Positions 9,264 to 16,722 of a stretch of 64,000 nt of DNA are shown piece after piece. The stretch is from Ohtaekwangia sp. (GTDB taxonomy: Bacteria > Bacteroidota > Bacteroidia > Cytophagales > Cyclobacteriaceae). The position numbers and the translations under genes were made by a program. The notes under the pieces are model-generated. The model saw nothing but the letters and a program-made list of their open reading frames with translations, did no database searches and was not told where the DNA came from. Location: assembly GCA_021155195.1 (NCBI GenBank), contig JAJNPV010000042.1:310001-374000 (forward strand), in the 5' to 3' direction. Numbering within the stretch: position 1 is the first letter of the stretch; every line of letters starts with the position of its first letter.

Positions 9264-9878
9264 ATGGACTCAAACAAACTTTCATTGCAAGTAAACCAGC
9301 AGTTGGCGACAGCCACATTACTGCTCACGCTCATCATCTTTGGAACTACACTCATTTCTTGTCAAGAATCCGGCAAGCCAACAATACCTCTGCCGCTTGG
9401 CCAGGAGGAGTTAATCAAACGAGGTAAATACCTCGTTGAGACATCCGCTTGCCACGATTGTCATTCACCGAAAGTGATGACACCGAACGGACCGGAACCC
9501 GATCCAAAAAAGTTGTTGTCGGGCTATCCTGAAAACATGCCATTACCAGAGATTAATAAACAAGCCCTAAAAGATTGGGTGTTGTTTAATCAGCATCTCA
9601 CGAGTGCGGTTGGTCCTTGGGGCGTTTCGTTTGCGGCCAATATAACCTCCGATGAAACAGGTATTGGAAACTGGACTGAGAAACAGTTTTTAACTGCTTT
9701 GAAAAAAGGAAAATACAAAGGATTGGAAGGAAGCCGATCATTGTTGCCACCCATGCCTTGGCCTATCTACCGAAACATGAACGATGAGGACATAAAGGCG
9801 ATTTTTGCCTATCTCAAAACGACAAAACCAGTGCGCAACATAGTTCCGGCACCCATTGCGCCCGAGCAGATTCGGTAA
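9264..9878 (+). CDS. Lipoprotein c-type cytochrome, monohaem
   Basis: This 204-residue protein has a hydrophobic N-terminal segment ending in a lipobox-like LISC (C33), so it is predicted to be lipid-anchored in the periplasm. It has one haem c site, C63-H-D-C66-H67, and a candidate axial methionine in PPMPWP near residue 158. The C-terminal helix (DEDIKAIFAYLKTTKP) is typical of class I cytochrome c domains. Homologues often sit in electron-transfer chains or next to dehydrogenases. Here the next genes encode DoxX and a histidine-rich membrane protein. No oxidase or dehydrogenase subunit is adjacent, so its partner is unknown. Confidence 0.85.
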   Translation: MDSNKLSLQVNQQLATATLLLTLIIFGTTLISCQESGKPTIPLPLGQEELIKRGKYLVETSACHDCHSPKVMTPNGPEPDPKKLLSGYPENMPLPEINKQALKDWVLFNQHLTSAVGPWGVSFAANITSDETGIGNWTEKQFLTALKKGKYKGLEGSRSLLPPMPWPIYRNMNDEDIKAIFAYLKTTKPVRNIVPAPIAPEQIR

Positions 9879-9921
9879 TGCAATAAACGGTTCATAAATT
9901 ATTACCAACCAGACGTGGCTT

Positions 9922-9937
9922 TATAAATACTGACAGA
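9922..9937 (+). promoter_or_regulatory. Leader motif, copy 2 (before doxX-like gene)
   Basis: TATAAATACTGACAGA matches copy 1 (9242-9257) at 15 of 16 bases and ends 7 bases before the DoxX start codon, almost the same spacing. Confidence 0.45.
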
Positions 9938-9944
9938 TTTAAAT

Positions 9945-10337
9945 ATGAAATATTTTCAACTCACTGGCCGAGTTTTATTCTCGCTCATATTTTTGCTCTT
10001 ACCTGTAAAACATTTTTCAACCCAAACAATCGCGTATGCGGCATCACAAGGTGTGCCTTTTGCCGGTTTGCTTGTACCTGCATCGGGCATCCTGGCACTG
10101 CTGGGTGGGTTGTCCATAATTGTAGGCTATAAAGTAAGGGTGGGATCAATTCTCATCATTGCATTTCTTCTTCCCATTACCTTTACGATTCATAATTTTT
10201 GGACAGTCTCAGATCCTGTCTTCTTCGAACTTCAACATGCCATGTTCATGAAAAACATTGCTTTGATGGGTGCAGCTTTGTTCATCAGCTACACTAGCCC
10301 ATTAAGAATTGAAAAAAGTAAAATGAATAATCGGTAA
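9945..10337 (+). CDS. DoxX family membrane protein
   Basis: A 130-residue integral membrane protein with four hydrophobic segments. Family-like features are GRVLFSLIFLLLPVKHF at the N-terminus, a central small-residue helix (GLLVPASGILALLGGLS) and HNFW near residue 84 followed by FMKNIALMGAALF. DoxX relatives include subunits of thiosulfate:quinone oxidoreductase and many uncharacterised redox-linked membrane proteins. It follows a cytochrome c gene and precedes a histidine-rich membrane protein with a 4-base gap, suggesting a membrane redox unit. Confidence 0.82.
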   Translation: MKYFQLTGRVLFSLIFLLLPVKHFSTQTIAYAASQGVPFAGLLVPASGILALLGGLSIIVGYKVRVGSILIIAFLLPITFTIHNFWTVSDPVFFELQHAMFMKNIALMGAALFISYTSPLRIEKSKMNNR

Positions 10338-10341
10338 TCCT

Positions 10342-10938
10342 ATGAAAGGAATTCACTATTTCTCTGGCTTGACCATAGCACTATTTGTTGGTATACATTT
10401 ACTAAATCACGCACTCATCCTTCACTCCAGCAAGTGGCATATCACCTTTATGAATGCGGCCCGGAAAGTTTACCGCCATCCAATCATTGAAACGATATTG
10501 TTGGCGGCTGTATGCACTCAAATTGGAACAGGTATCTATCTGGTATATAGTAAGTGGGATTCGGCAGAATCAATTTTTGATTTTCTACACATTGCTTCTG
10601 GCTTTTATATGTCGTTGTTTCTGATCATTCATGTTAGTGCTGTTTTAACGGGTAGGTACAAACTTGGAGTAGATACTAATTTGTACTTTGGAGTAGGTTA
10701 TATGAATGTAAATCCACAACGATACTTTTTTATACCCTACTATGCACTTGCCATAACTTCATTTTTTGTTCACGTGGCTTGCATACACAACGCCAAGATG
10801 TCTAAATATGTAGCGTTGAGTACAGCTCAAAATCAATCCATCGGAATAATTGCGATCGGAATTATTTTTACCATTCTGGTAATTACAAAAATGGCTAACC
10901 TACATATTCCAACTGGAGCAATAAAGAAAATACGATAG
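10342..10938 (+). CDS. Five-helix membrane protein, putative haem b or quinone protein
   Basis: A 198-residue protein with five predicted helices (about 7-27, 48-69, 83-103, 128-148, 165-187). Histidines are placed inside or at the ends of helices: H19, H23, H83, H97, H144, H149. This arrangement resembles dihaem b subunits such as SdhC-like and ferric-reductase-like proteins, but I cannot match it to a named family. It starts 4 bases after the DoxX stop and is almost certainly co-translated. With the upstream cytochrome c it could move electrons between the quinone pool and the periplasm; that is inference from residue placement and context. Confidence 0.6.
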   Translation: MKGIHYFSGLTIALFVGIHLLNHALILHSSKWHITFMNAARKVYRHPIIETILLAAVCTQIGTGIYLVYSKWDSAESIFDFLHIASGFYMSLFLIIHVSAVLTGRYKLGVDTNLYFGVGYMNVNPQRYFFIPYYALAITSFFVHVACIHNAKMSKYVALSTAQNQSIGIIAIGIIFTILVITKMANLHIPTGAIKKIR

Positions 10939-10976
10939 ATCAGCTAACATCCACATTATCAAATAATTTCGGGCAT

Positions 10977-11017
10977 AAAAAAAGCGGATCATCAAAAAAT
11001 TTTTTCGATAAATCCGC
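10977..11017 (-). terminator. Intrinsic terminator of tRNA-Leu
   Basis: On the minus strand GCGGAT and ATCCGC (10984-10989 and 11012-11017) form a stem whose 22-base loop contains the self-complementary AAAAAATTTTTT, and a run of seven T follows (10977-10983). It begins 2 bases after the tRNA CCA end. Confidence 0.8.
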
Positions 11018-11019
11018 CT

Positions 11020-11104
11020 TGGTACCTCAGGCCGGAATCGAACCGGCACACCTTACGGTACACGATTTTGAGTCGTGCGCGTCTACCAGTTCCGCCACTA
11101 AGGC
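11020..11104 (-). tRNA. tRNA-Leu (anticodon CAA)
   Basis: The minus strand folds as an 85-base class II tRNA. The acceptor is GCCTTAG/CTGAGGT (G-T wobble at 1:72), the anticodon stem is CACGA/TCGTG around CTCAAAA giving anticodon CAA, there is an extended variable arm, and the T arm is GCCGG-TTCGATT-CCGGC. The discriminator is A and CCA is encoded. It reads UUG leucine codons. It has its own upstream promoter-like sequence and downstream terminator. Confidence 0.95.
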
Positions 11105-11156
11105 ATCAATTACCCCCACATTTCAGCATTGAAACTGGCTTCAATGAAGTGGGACG

Positions 11157-11187
11157 CAAATATGGGTAAACTTTGAATTTTTAACAA
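11157..11187 (-). promoter_or_regulatory. Candidate promoter of tRNA-Leu
   Basis: Reading the minus strand, TTG (11187-11185), a 20-base spacer and CATATTTG (11164-11157) resemble the Bacteroidota -33/-7 pattern (TTTG, TAnnTTTG) with one mismatch in the -7 box. The tRNA 5' end is about 50 bases downstream. The region is otherwise only the tail of the ABM gene spacer. Confidence 0.35.
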
Positions 11188-11188
11188 T

Positions 11189-11482
11189 TCAGAGTTCTAT
11201 AAATTTCTCTAATGAAAATGCCTGTGTGCGCTCCGAGAACAGAGTTTTTACTCGCCCCCATACACTCCCAAATAATTCCGATTTCCTATAGTTCTCCAAA
11301 GAGGAAGGTTCATTCCAATGGCTTAATGTGGCATAGGTATTTGAATCTTCTGTGTCTTTAAGCAATTGTAAATGCAGGCATCCCGGAAAATTGCGAATCG
11401 CTTCCTTATTCTGGTTGAAAATCTCCAGAAATTCTTCTACTCCGGCTTCCGTAAAATGCATGCGTACTATTCGGATAATCAT
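11189..11482 (-). CDS. Antibiotic biosynthesis monooxygenase (ABM) domain protein
   Basis: A 97-residue single-domain protein with the dimeric alpha/beta barrel pattern of ABM proteins: IIRIVRMHF at the start, a central FPGCLHLQLL strand, and YATLSHWNEPSSLENYRKS near 50-68. Members include quinol monooxygenases (YgiN) and haem-degrading enzymes. Haem-oxygenase residues are not evident here, so the substrate is unknown. It lies between the SAM hydrolase and the tRNA gene on the same strand. Confidence 0.78.
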   Translation of the reverse strand: MIIRIVRMHFTEAGVEEFLEIFNQNKEAIRNFPGCLHLQLLKDTEDSNTYATLSHWNEPSSLENYRKSELFGSVWGRVKTLFSERTQAFSLEKFIEL

Positions 11483-11506
11483 ATCATAGTATTTGGTTAA
11501 TAGTAT

Positions 11507-11546
11507 TGAGTCCTTAGTCTACTAAATACTAGCTACTCAGGACTCA
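11507..11546. repeat. Intergenic palindromic repeat (TGAGTCCT arms)
   Basis: TGAGTCCT (11507-11514) and AGGACTCA (11539-11546) form a perfect 8-bp stem. The 24-base loop is itself made of ACTA/TAGT words (TAGTCTACTAAATACTAGCTACT). It fills the gap between the SAM hydrolase stop and the ABM start. No T-run follows, so it looks more like a dispersed repeat than a terminator. Confidence 0.5.
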
Positions 11547-11549
11547 TTC

Positions 11550-12326
11550 CTACGATTCATCAAAAGTAATATTTACCGGACTATCATATTGTAACCCTAA
11601 TAGTTCACTGGCGTTGCCTTTATAAATTCCAATCTCCAATAAGCCCAGACTATTAAAAATTAAAAAACATTCGCCTTGTTCAGTTTGATTATAGTTAGTG
11701 TGAATCCTTCTAAATTTTTCACCACCAAATTGAATAGTATATGATCTTCCTTTTGTGAGGATGTCGAAATCTACTTTGTTAATAGTGGTGATTAGATTTC
11801 CATAATTATCAACGCGCAATACGTGGCCCGCAATAATACGTTTGGTTGCTTTAACCTGTCGGTTGATCATTTTGCGATAGGAAGTGAGCGGTTTCCCCAA
11901 TGAGGTAATGGCAACCCCACTCGCAAGTTTGGCTGCTGCAGGAGCCAAAATGTCTTTTTCTGAAAAAGTAGTCTGAACTGGATTTACGGAATTTAGCTCA
12001 ACAACCTGTTGATGGATTTTGTCACTAATTAGTCCAAACAAGCCATTATCCACTCCAACAAAAAAATGATCTTCAAGCTGAAGGGCAAGATATGCCTCAT
12101 CGCGATTGCCCGAAGAATCTACCCCAACCAAATGAACAGTTCCTTTTGGGAAATCGGCAAAGACTGATTTTAAGACATAAGCACCATGGGCAACATCGCA
12201 GGGCTCAATTTTGTGGCTGATGTCAATTATGGTGAGTCCTGGATTAATGCTTAAAATCTTTGCCTTCATAGCCGCCACATAGTGATCGCTTTCTCCGCTG
12301 TCAGTAAGAAGGGTTATGATTGCCAT
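11550..12326 (-). CDS. SAM hydrolase / hydroxide adenosyltransferase (DUF62)
   Basis: From ATG 12326 (MAIITLLTDSGESDHYV) the protein is 258 residues. The reading frame stays open for 87 more codons, but those lie antisense to phoH and look unlike the family. Signatures are LTDSGESDHYVAAMK at the N-terminus, VDNGLFG near 103, and RVDNYGNLITTI near 180. Characterised homologues hydrolyse S-adenosyl-L-methionine to adenosine and methionine, related to the fluorinase/chlorinase fold. The usual LTDFG reads LTDSG here, a conservative oddity. It is divergent from phoH across 94 bases. Confidence 0.85.
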   Translation of the reverse strand: MAIITLLTDSGESDHYVAAMKAKILSINPGLTIIDISHKIEPCDVAHGAYVLKSVFADFPKGTVHLVGVDSSGNRDEAYLALQLEDHFFVGVDNGLFGLISDKIHQQVVELNSVNPVQTTFSEKDILAPAAAKLASGVAITSLGKPLTSYRKMINRQVKATKRIIAGHVLRVDNYGNLITTINKVDFDILTKGRSYTIQFGGEKFRRIHTNYNQTEQGECFLIFNSLGLLEIGIYKGNASELLGLQYDSPVNITFDES

Positions 12327-12353
12327 GCGCGAACGATACCGCCCTTTTTTTGG

Positions 12354-12384
12354 TTTTTGCTTGGGCCGGATTTGTTTACTTTTA
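12354..12384 (+). promoter_or_regulatory. Candidate promoter of phoH
   Basis: TTTTTG (12354-12359), a 17-base spacer and TACTTTTA (12377-12384) fit the Bacteroidota -33/-7 layout with one mismatch. Exactly the same pair of boxes with the same spacing lies before galK (61529-61559). The expected transcript start is about 30 bases before the TTG chosen for phoH. Confidence 0.5.
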
Positions 12385-12420
12385 CAACCAAAATTAATTG
12401 ATTTAAACCACTTTACTTCA

Positions 12421-13365
12421 TTGATAGAAAAAACCATCACCTTAGAAGATATTCCACTCACCGATTTTTTAGGAGTAGAGAATAAAAACATTAGCCAACT
12501 GGCATCTGCATTTCCCAAGAGCAAGATCATCTCCCGTGGCAACGAAATTTTAGTGAAGGGCGAAGCTCCGGATATTTTACAGATCACGGATATTCTTAAC
12601 TCCCTGATGGATCATTTCCATCAGTTTGGTCGGATTAATGAAGAGAATGTTCGGGGTTATATAGCGCAAGAGCGTCAGGAGTTTGTAGCCGAAGATTCAC
12701 CGGATGGGATCATCCTTTATGGCACCAAAGGTTCACCCATTAAAGCGAAGACTCCTAATCAGCAAAGATTGGTTCAAGCCGTTAAAGAACAGGATTTGGT
12801 TTTTGCGTTAGGGCCAGCCGGAACAGGAAAAACTTTTGTTTCGGTAGCGATGGCGATTAAAGCATTAAAGAATAAGCAAGTAAAAAAAATAATCATTACA
12901 CGTCCAGCAGTGGAGGCAGGGGAGAATCTCGGTTTTTTGCCTGGCGATCTTAAAGAGAAAATTGATCCTTACCTGCGACCTATTTATGATGCTCTCAATG
13001 ATATGGTGCCGTTTGAGAAGTTAAAGTATTATATGGAGCGTGAGATTATTGAAATCGCTCCACTTGCCTACATGCGCGGTCGTACACTCAACAATGCATT
13101 TATCCTGTTGGATGAAGCGCAGAACACAACACCCATGCAAATGAAAATGTTTCTCACGCGCATGGGGCCAGAATCTAAAATGATTGTGACAGGCGATGCT
13201 TCGCAAATTGATTTGCCCCGCAATCAACAATCGGGATTAAATGAAGCGGTAAAGATTTTGAAAGATGTGAAGGGAATTGGAATTGTTGAGCTAAACGAAC
13301 GCGATGTGGTGCGCCATAAGTTGGTGCGCGATATCATTGAAGCGTATGGAAAGGTAAGTTCTTAG
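12421..13365 (+). CDS. phoH: PhoH-like ATPase
   Basis: About 314 residues. It has Walker A GPAGTGKTF near residue 137, the segment TRPAVEAGENLGFLPGD, Walker B ILLDEAQNTTP, and the terminal VTGDASQIDLP motif. PhoH proteins are cytosolic ATPases related to superfamily 1 helicases, induced by phosphate starvation in E. coli and linked to RNA metabolism. An ATG at 12316 would add 35 residues overlapping the divergent SAM hydrolase gene; family members begin close to IEKTITLED, so TTG 12421 is preferred. That start also fits the candidate promoter just upstream. Confidence 0.9.
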   Translation: MIEKTITLEDIPLTDFLGVENKNISQLASAFPKSKIISRGNEILVKGEAPDILQITDILNSLMDHFHQFGRINEENVRGYIAQERQEFVAEDSPDGIILYGTKGSPIKAKTPNQQRLVQAVKEQDLVFALGPAGTGKTFVSVAMAIKALKNKQVKKIIITRPAVEAGENLGFLPGDLKEKIDPYLRPIYDALNDMVPFEKLKYYMEREIIEIAPLAYMRGRTLNNAFILLDEAQNTTPMQMKMFLTRMGPESKMIVTGDASQIDLPRNQQSGLNEAVKILKDVKGIGIVELNERDVVRHKLVRDIIEAYGKVSS

Positions 13366-13435
13366 TATTGAAATCGTCAGGCAGTCGTATGTTCCATTTT
13401 CAAATCATCTCATTACCAAATTAACTAAATCAAGT

Positions 13436-13732
13436 ATGCCAGCTTACATTGTTGTAGAAGTAGACGTTCATAATCCAACTGAGTACGAAGACTACAAAAA
13501 ACTTACTCCGGGTTCGTTGAAAAATTTTCAGGGTAAGTTTATTGTTCGTGGTGGCAAAACCGAAACCCTTGAGGGAGACTGGAGCCCAAAGCGATTTGTT
13601 ATGCTTGAGTTTCCTACTGTGGAATTGGCAAAAGCCTGGTGGGCTTCCGAAGAGTATGCCCCTGCTAAAGCACTCCGTCAACGCACCTCATCTACTAAAA
13701 TGATTGTTGTTGAAGGGTATAAGATGATGTGA
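13436..13732 (+). CDS. DUF1330 family protein
   Basis: A 98-residue protein with the DUF1330 pattern: MPAYIVVEVDVHNPTEYEDY at the start, GGKTETLEGDWSPKRFVMLEFP in the middle, and a W-W-x-S-E-Y-x-P-A-K-A-L-R stretch near residue 70. It adopts a dimeric alpha/beta-barrel-like fold with no established activity. It stands alone between phoH and the comEC operon and is followed by a long inverted repeat. Confidence 0.85.
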   Translation: MPAYIVVEVDVHNPTEYEDYKKLTPGSLKNFQGKFIVRGGKTETLEGDWSPKRFVMLEFPTVELAKAWWASEEYAPAKALRQRTSSTKMIVVEGYKMM

Positions 13733-13740
13733 TGATTGAG

Positions 13741-13832
13741 TTGATTTGAGAATTTGATAATTAGAGGGGATCGAAAAATGCTTGATCACTTTTTCATCCT
13801 CAAATTATCAAATTCTAACATCTTCAAATCAA
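13741..13832. repeat. Long imperfect inverted repeat (TTGATTTGA...AATTTGATAATT words)
   Basis: The left arm 13741-13762 contains AATTTGATAATT; the right arm 13803-13832 contains its exact complement AATTATCAAATT, and both outer ends carry the TTGATTTGA/TCAAATCAA pair. The right arm is 8 bases longer. The inner region (GAGG..GAAAAA against TTTTTC..CCTC) can extend the stem. The arms are built from repeated TTGA/AATTTGA words. It fills the gap between DUF1330 and comEC and may serve as a transcript end, but it looks like a dispersed intergenic repeat. Confidence 0.6.
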
Positions 13833-13870
13833 CCCCTTGCATTCAATAGCGCCAATCTCTAACTTCCCTT

Positions 13871-15952
13871 ATGCTAAGTTGGGTGCCTTTTGCGATGGTG
13901 CGGATCACGCTATTTTTTGTTGGCGGGATTTTGCTGGCAATTTATCAGCCCAACCTAATCTCTGATCAGACTGCTTTTTATTTTCTTATATTCTTAACGG
14001 TAGCCTATTTAATTACCTTTTTTGTTTTCAGATCCCGATTACTAAAAGTTATAAGTGGAGTTATTGGGTTACTCGGTATCATGATGTTTGGTTATCTCCA
14101 TCTGCAACACAACACAGGGAGTAGTGAGGATGATCATATCCTAAATGAAAAGAACCCGATTGTAGCCTATGAAGCCATTGTGCGCAGCGCACCCGAGTCG
14201 AAAGCCAGATCGTGGAAGGTTCAAGTTGAAATTTTAAAAGTAAAAACTGATGATTGGAAAGAAGCAAGTGGCAATGTCTTGATTTATATTTCAAAGAAGT
14301 CAATGGAACAAATGCATTGGTTGTATGGAGATCGACTGTTGATAAAAGCATCGCCCCAGGAATTAAATCCACCTGCCAACCCTAACGAATTTGATTTCAA
14401 ACGCTTTCTTACTTTTCGTAACACCTACCATCAACAATTTCTTCAAGCCAATCAGGTGAGGTTTATTAAATCCACCCAACGAAAGGGATTTATATATTAT
14501 TCACATCGAGTAAGAGCTTGGGCTTCCAAGGTTCTAAGGCAAAATATTCCGGGTGAGCAGGAGCAGGCTATAGCCATGGCTTTAGTACTGGGTGTTACGG
14601 AAGGCATTGATACGGATTTGCAAAATGCTTACGCGGCCAGTGGTGCCATGCATGTGTTGGCTGTCTCGGGTTTGCACGTAGGCATCATTTATGGAATTAT
14701 TCTTTTACTGCTGCAACCATTAAAGTCATTTGCATGGAGCCGATGGATCATCGCCTTAATCAGTATTTTATTTCTTTGGTCTTTTGCATTTGTTACCGGA
14801 CTGTCTCCATCCGTGTTGCGCGCAGTAACTATGTTTTCATTCATTGCATTAGCGAGACCGTTAGGCTGGCGAACAAACATTTACAACACGTTGGCTGCTT
14901 CTGCTTTTGTGTTACTGCTTTACAATCCTTATTTAATCATGTCGGTGGGCTTTCAGTTGTCTTATCTTGCAGTATTAGGTATCGTTTATTTACAACGACC
15001 TATCTATAATCTCTGGGAAATAGATAATAAAGCAGGCGATTGGGTATGGCAGATTACGTGTGTATCCATTGCTGCGCAGATTTCAACGTTCGCATTAAGC
15101 ATGTTGTACTTCCATCAATTTCCAGTTTATTTTTTAATGTCGAATCTTTTTGTGATACCACTATCCACATTAATTCTGGTGGGAGGTATTGCGTTACTAA
15201 TTTTTAGTGCATGGTCATCTGCTGCCTGGCTTATCGGAAAAATTCTTGTTGGATTTATTCAATTACTCAATTGGCTTGTTTTTAAAACGGAAGACTTGCC
15301 TTTTAGCTTAGTGAGTGGCATATACCTAACTACTTTTCAATGCTGGTTAATTATTCTTTTGTTGGCTTTTATTATAGCAATGATTCAGACGAGATCCATA
15401 CAATGGCTTTATGCGGCAGCATTAATTGCATTAACGTTTGTGGTTACGCAGGTTATTCACTTTCGCAATGTTGTCAATCGTCAGCAGTTTGTAGTATATA
15501 GCGTTTCGGGTCATTCCGCTATGGAATGGATTGATCGGGGAGTGAGTTATTTTAATGCCGACTCATCACTGCAGCATGATGATGAGAGAATTCGATTCCA
15601 CATCCGGCCTAACCGGCTGCAACGTGGAGTTTCTACTATTCATACAGCAGTTCCTTTCTCAAAGGGAATTCAAGGATTGGAGGTTTATGCATGGAATGGA
15701 AATAAAATTGCTTTTGCAAAGAATAAAGATCAGCAATTACCTCAATCGGCTGAAATCGATTACCTTGTTGTCGCGAAGAATTCGCTACCTATTCCTGAGC
15801 GGTTAGAAGATATTCCGGCTAAGAAAATCATTCTGGATGGCAGCAATTCGAGAAGGTATATTAATAAATGGAAGCGGTTAGCTCAAACAGATGCGGATCG
15901 TCTGCATGTTGTGTTAGATGAAGGTGCATTTACATTAATAAATTCGAAATGA
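13871..15952 (+). CDS. comEC: ComEC/Rec2-type DNA uptake channel
   Basis: A 693-residue polytopic membrane protein. After two or three N-terminal helices comes a soluble DUF4131-like region (about 75-200), then the Competence domain (about 225-500) with HVLAVSGLHVGIIYG near 262 and SPSVLRAVTMFSFIALARP near 313. ComEC carries single-stranded DNA across the inner membrane during transformation. The last 160 residues show no HxHxDH metallo-beta-lactamase motif, so any nuclease step would need another protein; this short form is usual in Bacteroidota. Its stop overlaps the next gene by ATGA. Confidence 0.9.
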   Translation: MLSWVPFAMVRITLFFVGGILLAIYQPNLISDQTAFYFLIFLTVAYLITFFVFRSRLLKVISGVIGLLGIMMFGYLHLQHNTGSSEDDHILNEKNPIVAYEAIVRSAPESKARSWKVQVEILKVKTDDWKEASGNVLIYISKKSMEQMHWLYGDRLLIKASPQELNPPANPNEFDFKRFLTFRNTYHQQFLQANQVRFIKSTQRKGFIYYSHRVRAWASKVLRQNIPGEQEQAIAMALVLGVTEGIDTDLQNAYAASGAMHVLAVSGLHVGIIYGIILLLLQPLKSFAWSRWIIALISILFLWSFAFVTGLSPSVLRAVTMFSFIALARPLGWRTNIYNTLAASAFVLLLYNPYLIMSVGFQLSYLAVLGIVYLQRPIYNLWEIDNKAGDWVWQITCVSIAAQISTFALSMLYFHQFPVYFLMSNLFVIPLSTLILVGGIALLIFSAWSSAAWLIGKILVGFIQLLNWLVFKTEDLPFSLVSGIYLTTFQCWLIILLLAFIIAMIQTRSIQWLYAAALIALTFVVTQVIHFRNVVNRQQFVVYSVSGHSAMEWIDRGVSYFNADSSLQHDDERIRFHIRPNRLQRGVSTIHTAVPFSKGIQGLEVYAWNGNKIAFAKNKDQQLPQSAEIDYLVVAKNSLPIPERLEDIPAKKIILDGSNSRRYINKWKRLAQTDADRLHVVLDEGAFTLINSK

Positions 15953-16722
15953 GTTTAGTAGAATATTCAGTAAAGGAACAAGTAGGTTACATTACCCTAA
16001 ACAGACCGGATAAGCGCAATGCCTTAAGTCATGAATTGATAACTGAGTTGAAATCAGCTTTCATTAATGCTGAAAGCGACATAGGCGTGAAAGTGATTGT
16101 GTTAAAGGCAAACGGAGAATCTTTTTGTGCCGGGGCTGATTTAGCTTATCTCCAACAGCTCCAAAAATTTTCTTACGATGAAAATCTGGCTGACTCAAAT
16201 CATCTAAAGGAATTATTTCTGAAAATTTATTCTTTTAAGAAAATTGTGATTGCACAAGTTCAAGGTCATGCCCTTGCAGGTGGTTGTGGATTGGTAAACG
16301 TCTGTGATTTTACCTTTGCAGTGCCTGAAGCTAAGTTTGGATATACGGAAGTGAAGATCGGTTTTATACCTGCATTGGTGGCTGTTTTTTTGGTTAGGAA
16401 AATTGGAGAGCAAAAAGCTCGTCAGCTTTTATTAACCGGAGAGATTATCAAAGCTGAAGAAGCGTTGACCCGTGGAATAGTAACAAAGGTTGTAACGAGA
16501 GGAGAGTTGGATACGGCTGTTTTTGATTTTGCTCAAAATCTAATCAAGTATAATTCTACTCAATCAATGGAATTAACGAAACAACTTATTTCAGAAGCAC
16601 AGGGATTGCCTTTAGAGGATGCATTAAATCTGGCTGCCACTATGAATGCAAAAGCACGGGCTACCGATGATTGTAAGAAGGGAATTGCAGCTTTTCTCAA
16701 TAAGCAAGAATTACATTGGTAA
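15949..16722 (+). CDS. Enoyl-CoA hydratase/isomerase family protein
   Basis: A 257-residue crotonase-fold protein. The acyl-CoA oxyanion-hole segments are SFCAGADLAYLQQ (near 64) and GHALAGGCGLVNVCDF (near 104), and a catalytic-site acidic residue is in FGYTEVKIGFIPA (near 127-139). It resembles methylglutaconyl-CoA hydratase and other short hydratases, but substrate cannot be fixed from sequence. Its start overlaps the comEC stop by 4 bases, and recQ begins on the base after its stop, so the three are translated together although metabolically unrelated. Confidence 0.88.
   Translation: MSLVEYSVKEQVGYITLNRPDKRNALSHELITELKSAFINAESDIGVKVIVLKANGESFCAGADLAYLQQLQKFSYDENLADSNHLKELFLKIYSFKKIVIAQVQGHALAGGCGLVNVCDFTFAVPEAKFGYTEVKIGFIPALVAVFLVRKIGEQKARQLLLTGEIIKAEEALTRGIVTKVVTRGELDTAVFDFAQNLIKYNSTQSMELTKQLISEAQGLPLEDALNLAATMNAKARATDDCKKGIAAFLNKQELHW

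Noticed and set aside
11127..11146. CATTGAA/TTCAATG hairpin before tRNA-Leu as a terminator of the ABM gene
   Set aside because: No T-run follows on the minus strand, and it lies inside the probable tRNA leader.
12327..12587. 87-codon N-terminal extension of the SAM hydrolase frame, and matching 35-codon extension of phoH
   Set aside because: The two extensions overlap on opposite strands and neither resembles its family; ATG 12326 and TTG 12421 give family-like starts with a promoter-sized gap.
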